NCBI RefSeq assembly: GCF_000409775.1
Contig: NZ_KE332396.1
Coordinates: 1-64,000, forward strand
Length of the DNA: 64,000 nt
Reading direction: 5' to 3'
DNA from: Litchfieldella anticariensis FP35 = DSM 16096
GTDB lineage: Bacteria > Pseudomonadota > Gammaproteobacteria > Pseudomonadales > Halomonadaceae
Position 1 is the first letter of the stretch. Each line of letters begins with the position of its first letter. The notes beneath the pieces are model-generated. The model did not search any database, was not told where the DNA came from, and was given only the letters and a program-made list of their open reading frames with translations. Shown here piece by piece: positions 46,442 to 55,697 of this stretch. The translations under genes and the position numbers were made by a program.

Positions 46442-47721
46442 CACTCTGTCTCCGACCCCTTGCTGGGTAGCAGGGACTCGCCGGCCCACAGATCTTCGAG
46501 GCGTTCGCGTCGGCGGATCAGGTGGGCCTGATCGCCATCGACCATTACCTCGGGTGGGCGCGGGCGACTATTGTAATTCGAGGCCATCACGAACCCATAG
46601 GCTCCTGCCGAGCGTACCGCCAGCAGGTCGCCTGCGGCAATCGCTAGTTCACGATCCTTGCCCAGGAAGTCACCGGTTTCGCAGACCGGTCCGACCACGT
46701 CGAAGGTGTTCGTTTCGCGGGTTGACCGGGTATCGACCGGTAGGATCGTCTGCCAGGCCTGATACAGCGCGGGGCGGATCAGGTCGTTCATGGCCGCGTC
46801 GACGATAGCGAAGTTCTTGGTTTCGCCGGGCTTGAGAAATTCGACTCGGGTCAGCAATACCCCGGCATTGGCGGCGATCGAGCGCCCTGGCTCGAACAGC
46901 AGCGTCAACTGCTGTTCGCCATGACGTTGGGCAAGCCGCTCGAGCAGCGAGGCAGCGTAGTCGAAAGGAGCTGGTGGATGTTCGTCATGGTAGGGCACAC
47001 CCAGGCCACCACCGAGATCCAGGTGCTCGACTGTAATGCCACGGTCCTTGAGCCGGTCGAGCAATACCAAAAGGCGATCCAGCGCGTCGAGGAAAGGCGA
47101 AAGCTCAGTAAGCTGAGAGCCGATATGGCAATCGGCCCCCACCACACGCAGGTTGTCCATGCCAGCGGCAATTTCGTAGACCTTGAGCGCTTCGTCGACG
47201 GGAATCCCGAACTTGTTGGCCTTGAGCCCGGTGGAGATGTAGGGATGGGTGCGTGCATCCACATCCGGGTTGACGCGCAGTGAGACCGGGGCAATTTTGC
47301 CCAACTTCCCGGCAACACGATCGAGTCGTTCAAGCTCGGACAGCGACTCCACGTTGAAGCACTTGATGCCGACCTCCAGTGCGCGGGCCATCTCGCCTTC
47401 CTGCTTGGCGACACCGGAGAATACTACCTTGGCGGGGTCGCCGCCGGCTGCTAATACACGTTCTAACTCACCTTGAGAAACGATATCGAAGCCAGCACCG
47501 AGACGTGCTAATAACCCCAGCACTGCCAGGTTGGAATTGGCCTTCACGGCATAGCAGATCAGGTGTGGATGACTACCCAATGCCTCGGTATAAGCCCGAA
47601 AATGTCGCTCCAGGGTCGCTCGTGAATAGACGTAGCAAGGGGTGCCGAAGCGTTCGGCGATATCGGCCAAAGAGACTTCTTCGCCGAACAGCACCCCGTC
47701 GCGGTATTCGAAATGGTCCAT
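46441..47721 (-). CDS. lysA: diaminopimelate decarboxylase
   Basis: LysA decarboxylates meso-diaminopimelate to lysine with PLP. The 426-residue protein has the PLP lysine in CYAVKANSN (Lys60), [35 protein letters not shown] and the active-site cysteine of the partner subunit in [10 protein letters not shown]. It belongs to the argH-lptM-lysA-dapF-DUF484-xerC transcript and starts two bases after lptM. Confidence 0.97.
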   Translation of the reverse strand: MDHFEYRDGVLFGEEVSLADIAERFGTPCYVYSRATLERHFRAYTEALGSHPHLICYAVKANSNLAVLGLLARLGAGFDIVSQGELERVLAAGGDPAKVVFSGVAKQEGEMARALEVGIKCFNVESLSELERLDRVAGKLGKIAPVSLRVNPDVDARTHPYISTGLKANKFGIPVDEALKVYEIAAGMDNLRVVGADCHIGSQLTELSPFLDALDRLLVLLDRLKDRGITVEHLDLGGGLGVPYHDEHPPAPFDYAASLLERLAQRHGEQQLTLLFEPGRSIAANAGVLLTRVEFLKPGETKNFAIVDAAMNDLIRPALYQAWQTILPVDTRSTRETNTFDVVGPVCETGDFLGKDRELAIAAGDLLAVRSAGAYGFVMASNYNSRPRPPEVMVDGDQAHLIRRRERLEDLWAGESLLPSKGSETE

Positions 47722-47723
47722 GC

Positions 47724-47915
47724 TCAGTTCTCGTCTTCGCTGTCGCTGGCGGTATCACTGCCGTTCTGGGCGTCTTTGTCGTTGTCCGCTTCCTCGCGCG
47801 CGGCACCGGTGCCGTAGCGCTCTTCGGCCGCTTCGTCGCCAGGCAGATAGAGCGGCCCTTTCTGTCCACAGCCGACAAGTGCCAGCAACAAAGCGGTGAT
47901 GGCAAGCCAGCGCAT
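47724..47915 (-). CDS. lptM: small lipoprotein LptM (LppL/YifL-like)
   Basis: The 63-residue protein has a lipoprotein signal with lipobox LVGC (Cys16), followed by GQKGPLYLP, the conserved motif of LptM, which binds and matures the LptD lipopolysaccharide translocon in Escherichia coli. The C-terminal half is highly acidic (EEADNDKDAQNGSDTASDSEDEN), longer and more acidic than the usual protein, in line with a halophile surface. The start at 47915 has GAGG nine bases upstream inside the end of argH, whose stop lies one base ahead. Confidence 0.88.
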   Translation of the reverse strand: MRWLAITALLLALVGCGQKGPLYLPGDEAAEERYGTGAAREEADNDKDAQNGSDTASDSEDEN

Positions 47916-47916
47916 C

Positions 47917-49320
47917 TCAATTTTCCTCACGCAGGGCCGTCAACGAATCCCGCGCGCGTTGCGCTGCAGCGCGGACCTGATCCGGGGCGGTGCCGCCGAT
48001 ATGGTTGCGCGCGGCGACCGAACCCTCGAGCGTCAGCACCTCGAAGACGTCATCGTCGATCGATGTGGAAAACTGGCGCAGTTCGTCGAGGCTCATCTCG
48101 GACAGGTCCTTCTTGTGCTCGATACCATAGGCCACCGATTGGCCGACGATCTCATGGGCATCGCGAAACGCCACGCCCTTGCGTACCAGATAGTCGGCCA
48201 GGTCTGTGGCGGTGGAAAAGCCCTTACGTGCGGCTTCATACATGTTATCGGACTTGGCTTCGATCGCTGGCACCATGTCGGCAAATGCCTTGAGACAACC
48301 CTGCACGGTGTCGAGGGTGTCGAACAGCGGCTCCTTGTCTTCCTGATTATCCTTGTTGTAAGCCAGCGGCTGTGACTTCATCAGTGTCAGTAGGCCTATC
48401 AGGTGGCCATAGACACGCCCGGTCTTGCCACGTACCAGCTCCGGGACATCGGGGTTCTTCTTTTGCGGCATGATCGATGAACCGGTGCAGAAGCGATCGG
48501 GTAGGTCGATGAAGTCGAACTGGGCGCTGGTCCACAGCACCAGTTCCTCGCTCATGCGCGACAGGTGCATCAAGAGCAAGCTGGCAAACGCCGTGAACTC
48601 GATGGCGAAGTCGCGGTCGCTTACTGCGTCGAGCGAGTTTTCGGCCGGACGCTCGAAGCCCAGCAACTCGGCCGTGACATGGCGATCGATGGGGTAGGTA
48701 GTACCGGCCAGTGCGGCGGCGCCGAGCGGCATCACATTGACCCGCTTGCGGCAGTCGCGCAGACGTTCCTGGTCGCGAGCCAGCATCTCCTGCCAGGCCA
48801 GCAGGTGGTGGCCGAAGGTGACTGGCTGTGCGGTCTGCAGATGGGTGAATCCGGGCATGATGGTATCGGCCTCACGAGCTGCCAACTCGATCAGGCCCTT
48901 GCGCAAGCGCAGCAATTCGCCATCCACCGCGTCGATGGCGTCACGTAGGTAGAGGCGAATGTCGGTGGCCACCTGGTCGTTGCGTGAGCGACCGGTGTGC
49001 AATTTCTTGCCAGTAATGCCGATCTTTTCGGTGAGGCGTGCTTCGATGTTCATGTGCACGTCTTCGAGCTTGACCGACCAGGCAAAGGTACCGTCGGCGA
49101 TTTCCTGGCCGATCTCCTGGAGTCCGGCGATAATGGCGTCACGCTCGGTTTCATCGAGCACACCGACTCGGGCCAGCATGGTGGCGTGGGCAATGGAGCC
49201 TTGTATGTCGTGCTGGGCGAGGCGCTGGTCGAAGTCCACCGAGGCAGTGAAACGCTCGACGAAGGCATCGGTGGGTTCGCTGAAACGTCCACCCCAGGAC
49301 TGATTGGTTGGCTGCGACAT
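47917..49320 (-). CDS. argH: argininosuccinate lyase
   Basis: ArgH splits argininosuccinate into arginine and fumarate. The 467-residue protein carries [52 protein letters not shown] (catalytic His) and the signature [16 protein letters not shown] with the catalytic serine. The start at 49320 is chosen over 49332 on the family N-terminus; AGGA lies ten bases upstream. Divergent from hemC with 185 bases between. Confidence 0.96.
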   Translation of the reverse strand: MSQPTNQSWGGRFSEPTDAFVERFTASVDFDQRLAQHDIQGSIAHATMLARVGVLDETERDAIIAGLQEIGQEIADGTFAWSVKLEDVHMNIEARLTEKIGITGKKLHTGRSRNDQVATDIRLYLRDAIDAVDGELLRLRKGLIELAAREADTIMPGFTHLQTAQPVTFGHHLLAWQEMLARDQERLRDCRKRVNVMPLGAAALAGTTYPIDRHVTAELLGFERPAENSLDAVSDRDFAIEFTAFASLLLMHLSRMSEELVLWTSAQFDFIDLPDRFCTGSSIMPQKKNPDVPELVRGKTGRVYGHLIGLLTLMKSQPLAYNKDNQEDKEPLFDTLDTVQGCLKAFADMVPAIEAKSDNMYEAARKGFSTATDLADYLVRKGVAFRDAHEIVGQSVAYGIEHKKDLSEMSLDELRQFSTSIDDDVFEVLTLEGSVAARNHIGGTAPDQVRAAAQRARDSLTALREEN

Positions 49321-49505
49321 CGAACTGGACATCCTGCATGGTTGAAGTGAGGAGTTGCAGGGAAGTGTACCAGAGTCGGCCAGACAGGTGAGGGCGGATG
49401 CAGGGGGACATGCCAGGGTCGTGGCAGGCATTTTTCCTGATCCGGCGCGTGCTTTATGATAAGGGATCAATAGAACCCAGACAGGCCGCCCACAGGGGGA
49501 TCATC

Positions 49506-50447
49506 GTGCTCGCCGACAACATCCTGCGTATCGCTACCCGCAAGAGCCGCTTGGCCCTTTGGCAGGCCGAACACGTTCGTGACCGCCTGCAAGCGGTACA
49601 CCCCGGGCTCGAGGTGGAGTTGGTCGCCATGTCCACCCGTGGCGACAAGATCCTCGATACGCCGCTGGCCAAGGTCGGCGGCAAGGGGCTGTTCGTCAAG
49701 GAGTTGGAAGAGGCGATGCTCGATGGCCGTGCCGATATTGCCGTGCATTCCATGAAGGATGTGCCCATGCACTTTCCCGAAGGGCTGGGTCTGTCGGTGA
49801 TCCTTGAAGGTGCCGAGCCTACCGATGCCTTCGTCTCCAACGACTACGACTCGCTCGAGGCTCTGCCTGAAGGTGCACGGATCGGTACCTCGAGTCTGCG
49901 TCGAGGCCTGCAATTACGCGAAGCACGGCCCGATCTGGAGATCCTCACGTTGCGTGGCAATGTACAGACCCGCCTGGGCAAACTCGACGCCGGCGAGTTC
50001 GACGTCATCATCCTGGCAACCTCCGGCTTACGTCGTTTGGGCCTGGGGGAGCGGATCGCTATGGAATTGCCGCCCGAGGTATGCCTGCCAGCTTGTGGGC
50101 AGGGGGCACTGGGAATCGAGTGCCGCACCGACGATGCCGAACTGATTGCCATGCTGGCACCACTCGACGATCCCGTCACCGCCACACGGGTACGTGCCGA
50201 ACGCGCCATGAATACCCGCCTGGATGGCGGATGTCAGGTGCCTATCGGCGGTCACGCGGTGTTCGAAAGCGATGGTCGGACCTTGTGGTTGCGTGGTCTG
50301 GTGGGTAGCCCTGATGGTACCCAAGTCTTGCGTGCCGAGGGCCGGGGGGCGGCCAGTGAACCGGAAGCGCTGGGGGTACGGGTTGCCGAAGACCTGCTCG
50401 AGCAGGGCGCCGGTGAGATTCTGGCTCAGGTCTATGGCGACGCTTGA
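49506..50447 (+). CDS. hemC: porphobilinogen deaminase
   Basis: HemC polymerises four porphobilinogen units into hydroxymethylbilane for haem and related tetrapyrroles. The 313-residue protein has [64 protein letters not shown] and the dipyrromethane cofactor site [10 protein letters not shown] (Cys243). The start is GTG at 49506 with GGGGG six bases upstream. First gene of hemCDXY. Confidence 0.97.
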   Translation: MLADNILRIATRKSRLALWQAEHVRDRLQAVHPGLEVELVAMSTRGDKILDTPLAKVGGKGLFVKELEEAMLDGRADIAVHSMKDVPMHFPEGLGLSVILEGAEPTDAFVSNDYDSLEALPEGARIGTSSLRRGLQLREARPDLEILTLRGNVQTRLGKLDAGEFDVIILATSGLRRLGLGERIAMELPPEVCLPACGQGALGIECRTDDAELIAMLAPLDDPVTATRVRAERAMNTRLDGGCQVPIGGHAVFESDGRTLWLRGLVGSPDGTQVLRAEGRGAASEPEALGVRVAEDLLEQGAGEILAQVYGDA

Positions 50448-51242
50448 ATGGGTATGCGGCCGCGGGTTCTGATCACGCGACCGGGCAGGCGGGCCCTGCC
50501 CTTGACACGTGCCATTACGGCATTGGGAGCCGAGGCAATACTACTCGATATCATGCGCCAGGAAGCCCTGCCCGAGTCTCAGGCCATGCGCAATGTCTGG
50601 CTAGACTTCGATCAATTCGCCAAGGTAGTGGTGGTCAGCCCCTTTGCTGCCGAGTGCCTGGCTGAATCATTGGATCGCTATTGGCCGCAGTTGCCGGTGG
50701 GTCCACAATTCTATGCCGTTGGCCGCGCCACTGCCGAGACATTGCATGAGCGGCTTGGCGTACGCGTGCACGTGGCGGCCCCTGGTCGGGGGGATACCAG
50801 CGAGGCTCTGTTGTCACTGCCTTCGCTGCAGGCGCCCAACGAGCAAAAGGTGTTGTTGGTGGCCGGCGTTGGTGGCCGCTCGTTGCTGGCCGAGACACTC
50901 GAGACACGTGGCGCGCGTCTCACGCGTCTGGCACTCTATCGGCGTATTCTCGTGCCGCCAGACGATACCAGCGTCCGTTTGCTGACACAGGGCGATTTCG
51001 ATGCGTTGGTGGTGAGCAGCGGAGAAATACTCGAATATCTGGCAGGATGGTGTACTCGAGCAGCGTTGAACCAACCGCTAATCGTTTCCAGTCAGCGTTT
51101 GGCTACACTGGCCGGCAGCCTGGGATTTTCCGCCCTTCATGTGGCGCCAGGTGCCATGCCAGCCGCTCTGGCGGCGGCGGTCGCCGAAGCTTGTGACCTG
51201 AATGGTGCCGATGTCGATCATGACGATCTTGAAAAAGGCTAG
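50448..51242 (+). CDS. hemD: uroporphyrinogen-III synthase
   Basis: HemD closes hydroxymethylbilane into uroporphyrinogen III with inversion of ring D. The 264-residue protein is divergent in sequence, as is normal for HemD, but has the two-domain pattern with VLITRPGRRALPLTRAI, VVVSPFAAECL, FYAVGRATAETL, and IVSSQRLATLAGSLGF. It begins directly after the hemC stop. Confidence 0.93.
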   Translation: MGMRPRVLITRPGRRALPLTRAITALGAEAILLDIMRQEALPESQAMRNVWLDFDQFAKVVVVSPFAAECLAESLDRYWPQLPVGPQFYAVGRATAETLHERLGVRVHVAAPGRGDTSEALLSLPSLQAPNEQKVLLVAGVGGRSLLAETLETRGARLTRLALYRRILVPPDDTSVRLLTQGDFDALVVSSGEILEYLAGWCTRAALNQPLIVSSQRLATLAGSLGFSALHVAPGAMPAALAAAVAEACDLNGADVDHDDLEKG

Positions 51243-51248
51243 CGATAG

Positions 51249-52760
51249 ATGAGCAAGCAACCACACGATCAGGACAAACAGCAGGCGCCTAGCGGCGCAG
51301 ATGCTTCCCGCTCGGACAAGGACGAGTCGACGTCGGCACCTTCCGAGACAGCCGGGGATTCCACGTCGGATTCTGCTTCCCAAGCGTCGAATACCGATAA
51401 GCCGAGGCAAGGGCGTAGCCGTCAAGGCGGCAAGAGTGCCGCGGCCAACCAAGCGGCATCCGAGCCAGTGGCGCCAAAGGAAGGTGACAAGAAGGACGGC
51501 GACGAGGAGAAAGGTACTAACGGCAATGACAAGCCCTCTGGTACCGACAAGCCCGATACCGAAAAGAAAACCAGTGGCACTGACAAGAAAGCGGAGACTT
51601 CCACCTCTGGCAGTGGTTCGTCGCGTACCGACAAACCTGCTGCCGACGACACGGTTGACAAGCGCAAGACAGATAAGACGCCCCCCCCGAGCGGTGGGGG
51701 CGGAGTCTCCGGGGGTAGTGGCACTTCGGGTAGAGGTGGCCGGTCTGGCAAACCCTTGGCTGTTGCCGCCCTGGTGCTGGCGGTCGTGTTGGTCGTGGCG
51801 GTGGGGCTGGGCTGGCAGCGACTCGAAGCGCAGCAACAACGTCTGGCAGAAGTGGAGGCCAATGCCGAGGCGATTGCCGGGTTGGAGTCGCGGCTCGAGT
51901 CCAGCGAAAAGGAGCGTCAGGCTTCTATCGATGAAGCCCTGGCATCGTTGCGCAACGAGTTCAGCGATTACCGTAGCAATGTCGACGAGACCCTGGATCG
52001 GGTTCTCGATGAGCTGTCCAGTCAGCAGCAGACCGACGAGCGTGAGTGGTTGCATGCCGAAGCTGCCTACCTGCTGCGCCTGGCCAATCAGCGTCTGCAA
52101 TTCGAGCGTGACGTCGAAGGTGCTGCGGCGTTGTTGCGTACGGCAGATGCGCGCCTGCGTGACGCCGACAACCCGGCCCTGGTGCCTGTGCGTCGGGAAA
52201 TTGCCTCCGAACTTGCGGCGTTGGACGCCGTACCGCGTATCGACCGTACTGGCCTGTATCTGTCACTCAATGCCCAGCAACAGCAACTTGCCCGTCTGCC
52301 GCTCAAACAGGACATCGAACAGATTGCTGCCCAGCCGGGTAATAACACGCCACCGAGTGGCGGTTGGCAGCAGCAGTTGGCGCGCTTTGCCGGGGAGCTC
52401 AAGGAACTGGTCACGGTACGAAGACATGACGAGGCGCTCGAAGCGCTGATCACGCCGGAGCAGGAGTCCTACCTGCGGCAAAACGTGCGACTGGTGCTCG
52501 AGCAGGCGCAACTGGCGCTGCTCAGGGAAGAGCCGGAGCTTTACCGCGCAAGCCTCGACAAGGCATTGCGCATGGTTCACGACTATTACGCCACCGACCG
52601 CAGTAATGTTCAGACCTCGGTCGATCGCTTGAGCGAGTTGCGCGAGGCATCGATTCGTCCCGAGTTGCCGGACATCAGCGGTTCCCAGCAAGCATTGGCC
52701 ACTTTCATCGAGCGTCGCTTCGAGTCGCCGGCCAATGGCGGAGGGGGAGACGAAGCATGA
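51249..52760 (+). CDS. hemX: HemX, membrane protein of the hem operon
   Basis: HemX proteins lie after hemCD in many proteobacteria; they were named for a presumed uroporphyrinogen methyltransferase but lack that enzyme's motifs, and their role is unclear. This 503-residue protein has a disordered N-terminal region (1-165) rich in Ser, Asp, Lys and repeated T-D-K segments, a single membrane helix at about 173-193 (LAVAALVLAVVLVVAVGLGW), then a coiled coil (195-265) and a helical domain. The order is usual but the N-terminal low-complexity part is long. Confidence 0.88.
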   Translation: MSKQPHDQDKQQAPSGADASRSDKDESTSAPSETAGDSTSDSASQASNTDKPRQGRSRQGGKSAAANQAASEPVAPKEGDKKDGDEEKGTNGNDKPSGTDKPDTEKKTSGTDKKAETSTSGSGSSRTDKPAADDTVDKRKTDKTPPPSGGGGVSGGSGTSGRGGRSGKPLAVAALVLAVVLVVAVGLGWQRLEAQQQRLAEVEANAEAIAGLESRLESSEKERQASIDEALASLRNEFSDYRSNVDETLDRVLDELSSQQQTDEREWLHAEAAYLLRLANQRLQFERDVEGAAALLRTADARLRDADNPALVPVRREIASELAALDAVPRIDRTGLYLSLNAQQQQLARLPLKQDIEQIAAQPGNNTPPSGGWQQQLARFAGELKELVTVRRHDEALEALITPEQESYLRQNVRLVLEQAQLALLREEPELYRASLDKALRMVHDYYATDRSNVQTSVDRLSELREASIRPELPDISGSQQALATFIERRFESPANGGGGDEA

Positions 52761-53980
52761 GAAAGCTGATTCTCCTCGTCGTTTTCGGCTTGGCCATCGG
52801 GGCGCTGTTCGGACAATTAATGCACTCCTTCCCTGGCTATTGGCTGGTGCGAGTCGGCGACACCTCATTCCAGACATCGTTCTGGTTCGGGCTGATCCTG
52901 CTGTTGGCGGGTTTCCTGCTTCTGCATTTCATTTTGCGAGTGCTGGTGCGATTACGACGCCCCGTGAGCCGGCTCAAGGTCTGGAACAGCCGAACGCGCC
53001 ACCGTAACGCCATGAAGCGCACCGTGCGTGGCCTGGTGGCATTGGCCGAAGGGCGTTGGAAGCGTGCCGAGAAGTCCTTGGTCAAAGCCGCCAATGATTC
53101 CAGCACGCCCTTGGTCAATTACCTCTCGGCGGCACTGGCGGCGCACTACCAAGGCCGCTATGAGCAGGCCGACACTTTGCTCAAGCGCGCTCATCTGAGT
53201 ACCGAAGGTGCCGATACCGCCGTGGGCATGGTGCAGGCGCAGTTGATGCTCGACCGACAGCAGTTCGAGGAGGCCCTTGCCACGCTGACCCGGCTCGACA
53301 AGCAACTGCCGAATCACCCGCAGGTGCTCAAGCTCCTCAAGCAAGCCTACTTGAGCGTTAGTGATTGGGACGGTCTGCGACGATTGACGCCACGTCTGGC
53401 CCAGCAGCAACTGATAGCCGACGAAGAGCGCCAGGAACTCGAGCAGCGCGCCTATCGTGAACTCATTGTCCAGGCGGCACGCAATCCCAACGACATAGAA
53501 CGGGTGCGTAGCCTTTGGGCTGACATGCCGGACCACCTGCGTGGTGACGTGGAGCTGGTGGTGCTGTACGCCGAAGCGCTGGTCCGCGGTGGTGAAGAAA
53601 GCATTGCCGAACGATTGTTGCGTCATTCGCTCAAGGAACACTGGGATCCACGTCTGGTATTGCGTTATGGGTTGCTCAACGTCGATGCCGCACGTCAATT
53701 GATGTATGCCGAGAAATGGCTGCAGGAACGCCCCAACGACCCGGATCTATTGCTTACGCTGGGGCGGTTGTCGCTACGCAATGCCTATTGGGGCAAGGCA
53801 CAGGAATACTTCGAAGCCAGCCAGCGGCAGCGTTCCAGCGGCGTCGTGTGTGCCGAGCTGGCCAGGTTGTATGCCAATCTCGGCGAACACAACAAGAGCC
53901 AGCTCTACTACCGCCAGAGCGTGGAATTGCTCGACAAGTCGCTTCCTGCCTTGCCTCAGCCCAGCGACACCAATCGCTAA
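52757..53980 (+). CDS. hemY: HemY, TPR-like membrane protein of the hem operon
   Basis: This 407-residue protein has two N-terminal membrane helices (residues 2-22 and 41-62) followed by tetratricopeptide-type helical repeats (AALAAHYQGRYEQADTLLKRAH, AQLMLDRQQFEEALATLTRL, LARLYANLGEHNKSQLYYRQSVEL). Proteobacterial HemY is not the protoporphyrinogen oxidase of the same name; it is thought to scaffold haem enzymes. It overlaps hemX in ATGA and is the last gene of the operon. Confidence 0.9.
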   Translation: MRKLILLVVFGLAIGALFGQLMHSFPGYWLVRVGDTSFQTSFWFGLILLLAGFLLLHFILRVLVRLRRPVSRLKVWNSRTRHRNAMKRTVRGLVALAEGRWKRAEKSLVKAANDSSTPLVNYLSAALAAHYQGRYEQADTLLKRAHLSTEGADTAVGMVQAQLMLDRQQFEEALATLTRLDKQLPNHPQVLKLLKQAYLSVSDWDGLRRLTPRLAQQQLIADEERQELEQRAYRELIVQAARNPNDIERVRSLWADMPDHLRGDVELVVLYAEALVRGGEESIAERLLRHSLKEHWDPRLVLRYGLLNVDAARQLMYAEKWLQERPNDPDLLLTLGRLSLRNAYWGKAQEYFEASQRQRSSGVVCAELARLYANLGEHNKSQLYYRQSVELLDKSLPALPQPSDTNR

Positions 53981-54000
53981 GCCTGACGTTTTGCTCTCCT

Positions 54001-54024
54001 GGGCGCCGAGAGGCGTCCTTTTTT
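54001..54024 (+). terminator. intrinsic terminator of hemCDXY
   Basis: GGGCGCC and GGCGTCC (one G-U pair) close on a GAGA loop and are followed by six Ts, twenty bases after the hemY stop. Confidence 0.85.
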
Positions 54025-54058
54025 ATACACCACCCATTGTCTGCAATGGGTGGTGTAT
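54025..54058. repeat. perfect 15-base inverted repeat after the hem terminator
   Basis: ATACACCACCCATTG and its exact reverse complement are separated by a 4-base loop. The hairpin directly abuts the T-run of the preceding terminator. It lacks a long T-run of its own on either strand, so it could be a back-up terminator or a binding element. Confidence 0.7.
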
Positions 54059-54141
54059 TTGCTTTGTGGATATACGGCATCACATTTCCGTGTTGTCCAA
54101 TCGGTCAAAAATTGCCTACGCTGTGGTGCGGGCCATGATTC

Positions 54142-54155
54142 TGACCAAAAGGTCA
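54142..54155. promoter_or_regulatory. operator-like palindrome upstream of the NCS2 permease
   Basis: TGACC and GGTCA flank AAAA 84-97 bases before the permease start. A second half site with the same right arm (GGTCAAAAATTGC) lies about 40 bases further upstream. The symmetry suggests a dimeric regulator. No riboswitch fold was recognised here. Confidence 0.45.
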
Positions 54156-54238
54156 AATTGCTGGCATCCTGATTCCAATGACACGATAACCGCTTCTAGC
54201 ACTCTTGTTATCCACTCCAACAACAATGGGACCGCACC

Positions 54239-55615
54239 ATGGAACAGACCTCGACCGCTCGTCCTGAAGCCCCGCGACATACGACTACCGGATCTGCCAC
54301 GGGGGAAAGCTGGCTGGATACCTACTTTGGCGTGAGCCGCCGGGGTTCGAGTCTGCGTACCGAGATCCTGGCTGGAATCGCCACTTTCCTGGCTTCCATG
54401 TACATCATCGTCGTCAATCCGGCTATCCTCAGCGACGCTGGCATACCCTTCTCGGCGGCGCTGTCGGCCACCGTGCTGATCAGTTTCATGAGCAGCCTGG
54501 CGATGGGCCTCTACGCGCGCAACCCGATCCTGGTGGCGCCGGGCATGGGTATGAATGCGCTATTCACCTATACCCTGGTGCTCGGTGCCGGCCTGTCCTG
54601 GGAAGTGGCACTGGGCTGTGTGTTCTGGTCCGGGGTGTTGTTCGCGCTGCTCGCGATGTTCAACGTGCGCAAGGCGATCATCGAGGCGATCCCAGCCTCA
54701 CTGCGCTATGCGATTACCTGTGGCATTGGCCTGTTCATCACCTTCATTGGCTTCAAGAACGCCGGCTTCATCGTCAGCAGCGAGGCCACTCTGGTGTCGT
54801 TGGGCAGCTTGGAGCCGTCGTTGATCACCTTCTTCATCGGCATGATGGCCACGGCGATCATGGTAATCCTGCGTTTCAACGGGGCGCTGATCCTGGGCAT
54901 TGCCTTGACCACGTTATTGGCGGCGCCCATGGGGCGTCTGTGGGGCGAGGAAGTGGTCGTGCAGTGGAGCGGTCTGGCCGCCTGGCCCGATTTCAGCGCG
55001 GTGATGAAGGTTGATATCTGGGGTGCCCTGAAGGTGGCCTATCTACCGTTCATCTTCGTGATGTTGTTCACCAACTTCTTCGACGCACTGTCATGTTTCA
55101 TGGCACTCTCCGAGTCGGCCAACCTCAAGGACAAGGACGGCAATCCGCGCAACCTCAAGCGCTCGATGACAGTCGATGCCTTCGCTTCGATGGTCGCCGC
55201 GCCCTTGGGCACCAGTGCCGCCCAGACCTTCATCGAGTCCGGTGCCGGTGTGGCACAGGGCGGTCGTACCGGTCTGGTGGCGGTGGTCATCGCTTTGCTG
55301 TTCCTGCCGTTCCTGTTCTTGTCGCCGCTGCTGTCACTGGTGCCAAGCATTGCCACCGCGCCGGCCCTGGTGCTGGTCGGCCTGTTCATGCTGGCGCCGA
55401 TCACCAAGATCGACTGGACCCGCTACGACCAGGCCTTCCCGGCATTTCTGGCGATCATCCTGATGCCGCTGACCTATTCGATCACCCTGGGAATCGCCTT
55501 CGGTTTCCTGAGCTTCGTGCTGATCAAGGTTTTCACCGGGCGCATCGAAGAGATCAAGCCGGCGATGTGGGCCTCGGCGGCGCTCAGCGTGGTGATGCTG
55601 GTCACCACACACTGA
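54239..55615 (+). CDS. NCS2-family purine permease (guanine/hypoxanthine or adenine)
   Basis: The 458-residue transporter belongs to the AzgA/GhxP/AdeP branch of NCS2 and imports purine bases with protons. Seen are YFGVSRRGSSLRTEILAGIATFLASMYIIVVNP, the NPILVAPGMGMNALFTYTLVLGAGLSWEVALG motif, FFDALSCFMALSE and GTSAAQTFIESGAGVAQGGRTGLVAVV, with about thirteen membrane segments. Adenine versus guanine/hypoxanthine preference cannot be read. It is flanked by a strong terminator and has a possible operator upstream. Confidence 0.92.
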   Translation: MEQTSTARPEAPRHTTTGSATGESWLDTYFGVSRRGSSLRTEILAGIATFLASMYIIVVNPAILSDAGIPFSAALSATVLISFMSSLAMGLYARNPILVAPGMGMNALFTYTLVLGAGLSWEVALGCVFWSGVLFALLAMFNVRKAIIEAIPASLRYAITCGIGLFITFIGFKNAGFIVSSEATLVSLGSLEPSLITFFIGMMATAIMVILRFNGALILGIALTTLLAAPMGRLWGEEVVVQWSGLAAWPDFSAVMKVDIWGALKVAYLPFIFVMLFTNFFDALSCFMALSESANLKDKDGNPRNLKRSMTVDAFASMVAAPLGTSAAQTFIESGAGVAQGGRTGLVAVVIALLFLPFLFLSPLLSLVPSIATAPALVLVGLFMLAPITKIDWTRYDQAFPAFLAIILMPLTYSITLGIAFGFLSFVLIKVFTGRIEEIKPAMWASAALSVVMLVTTH

Positions 55616-55641
55616 ACCAAGCCGGTACGCCGCTACCGCCA

Positions 55642-55681
55642 ATGAAACAGGGGGCTGCCATTCGGCAGCCCCCTGTTTCAT
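55642..55681. terminator. bidirectional terminator between the NCS2 permease and the MscS channel gene
   Basis: An 18-base perfect stem with a 4-base loop (arms 55642-55659 and 55664-55681) lies between two convergent genes. T-rich stretches occur at the base of the stem on both strands (GTTTCAT), consistent with use in both directions. Confidence 0.8.
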
Positions 55682-55697
55682 GAGAGATGAGATAGCG

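Noticed and set aside
51078-52100. Minus-strand frame of 340 codons opposite hemX.
   Set aside because: It is a shadow frame opposite hemX, produced by the low-complexity region.
54060-54238. Leader of the NCS2 permease considered as a purine riboswitch.
   Set aside because: No conserved purine-aptamer core or three-way junction could be recognised in the sequence.
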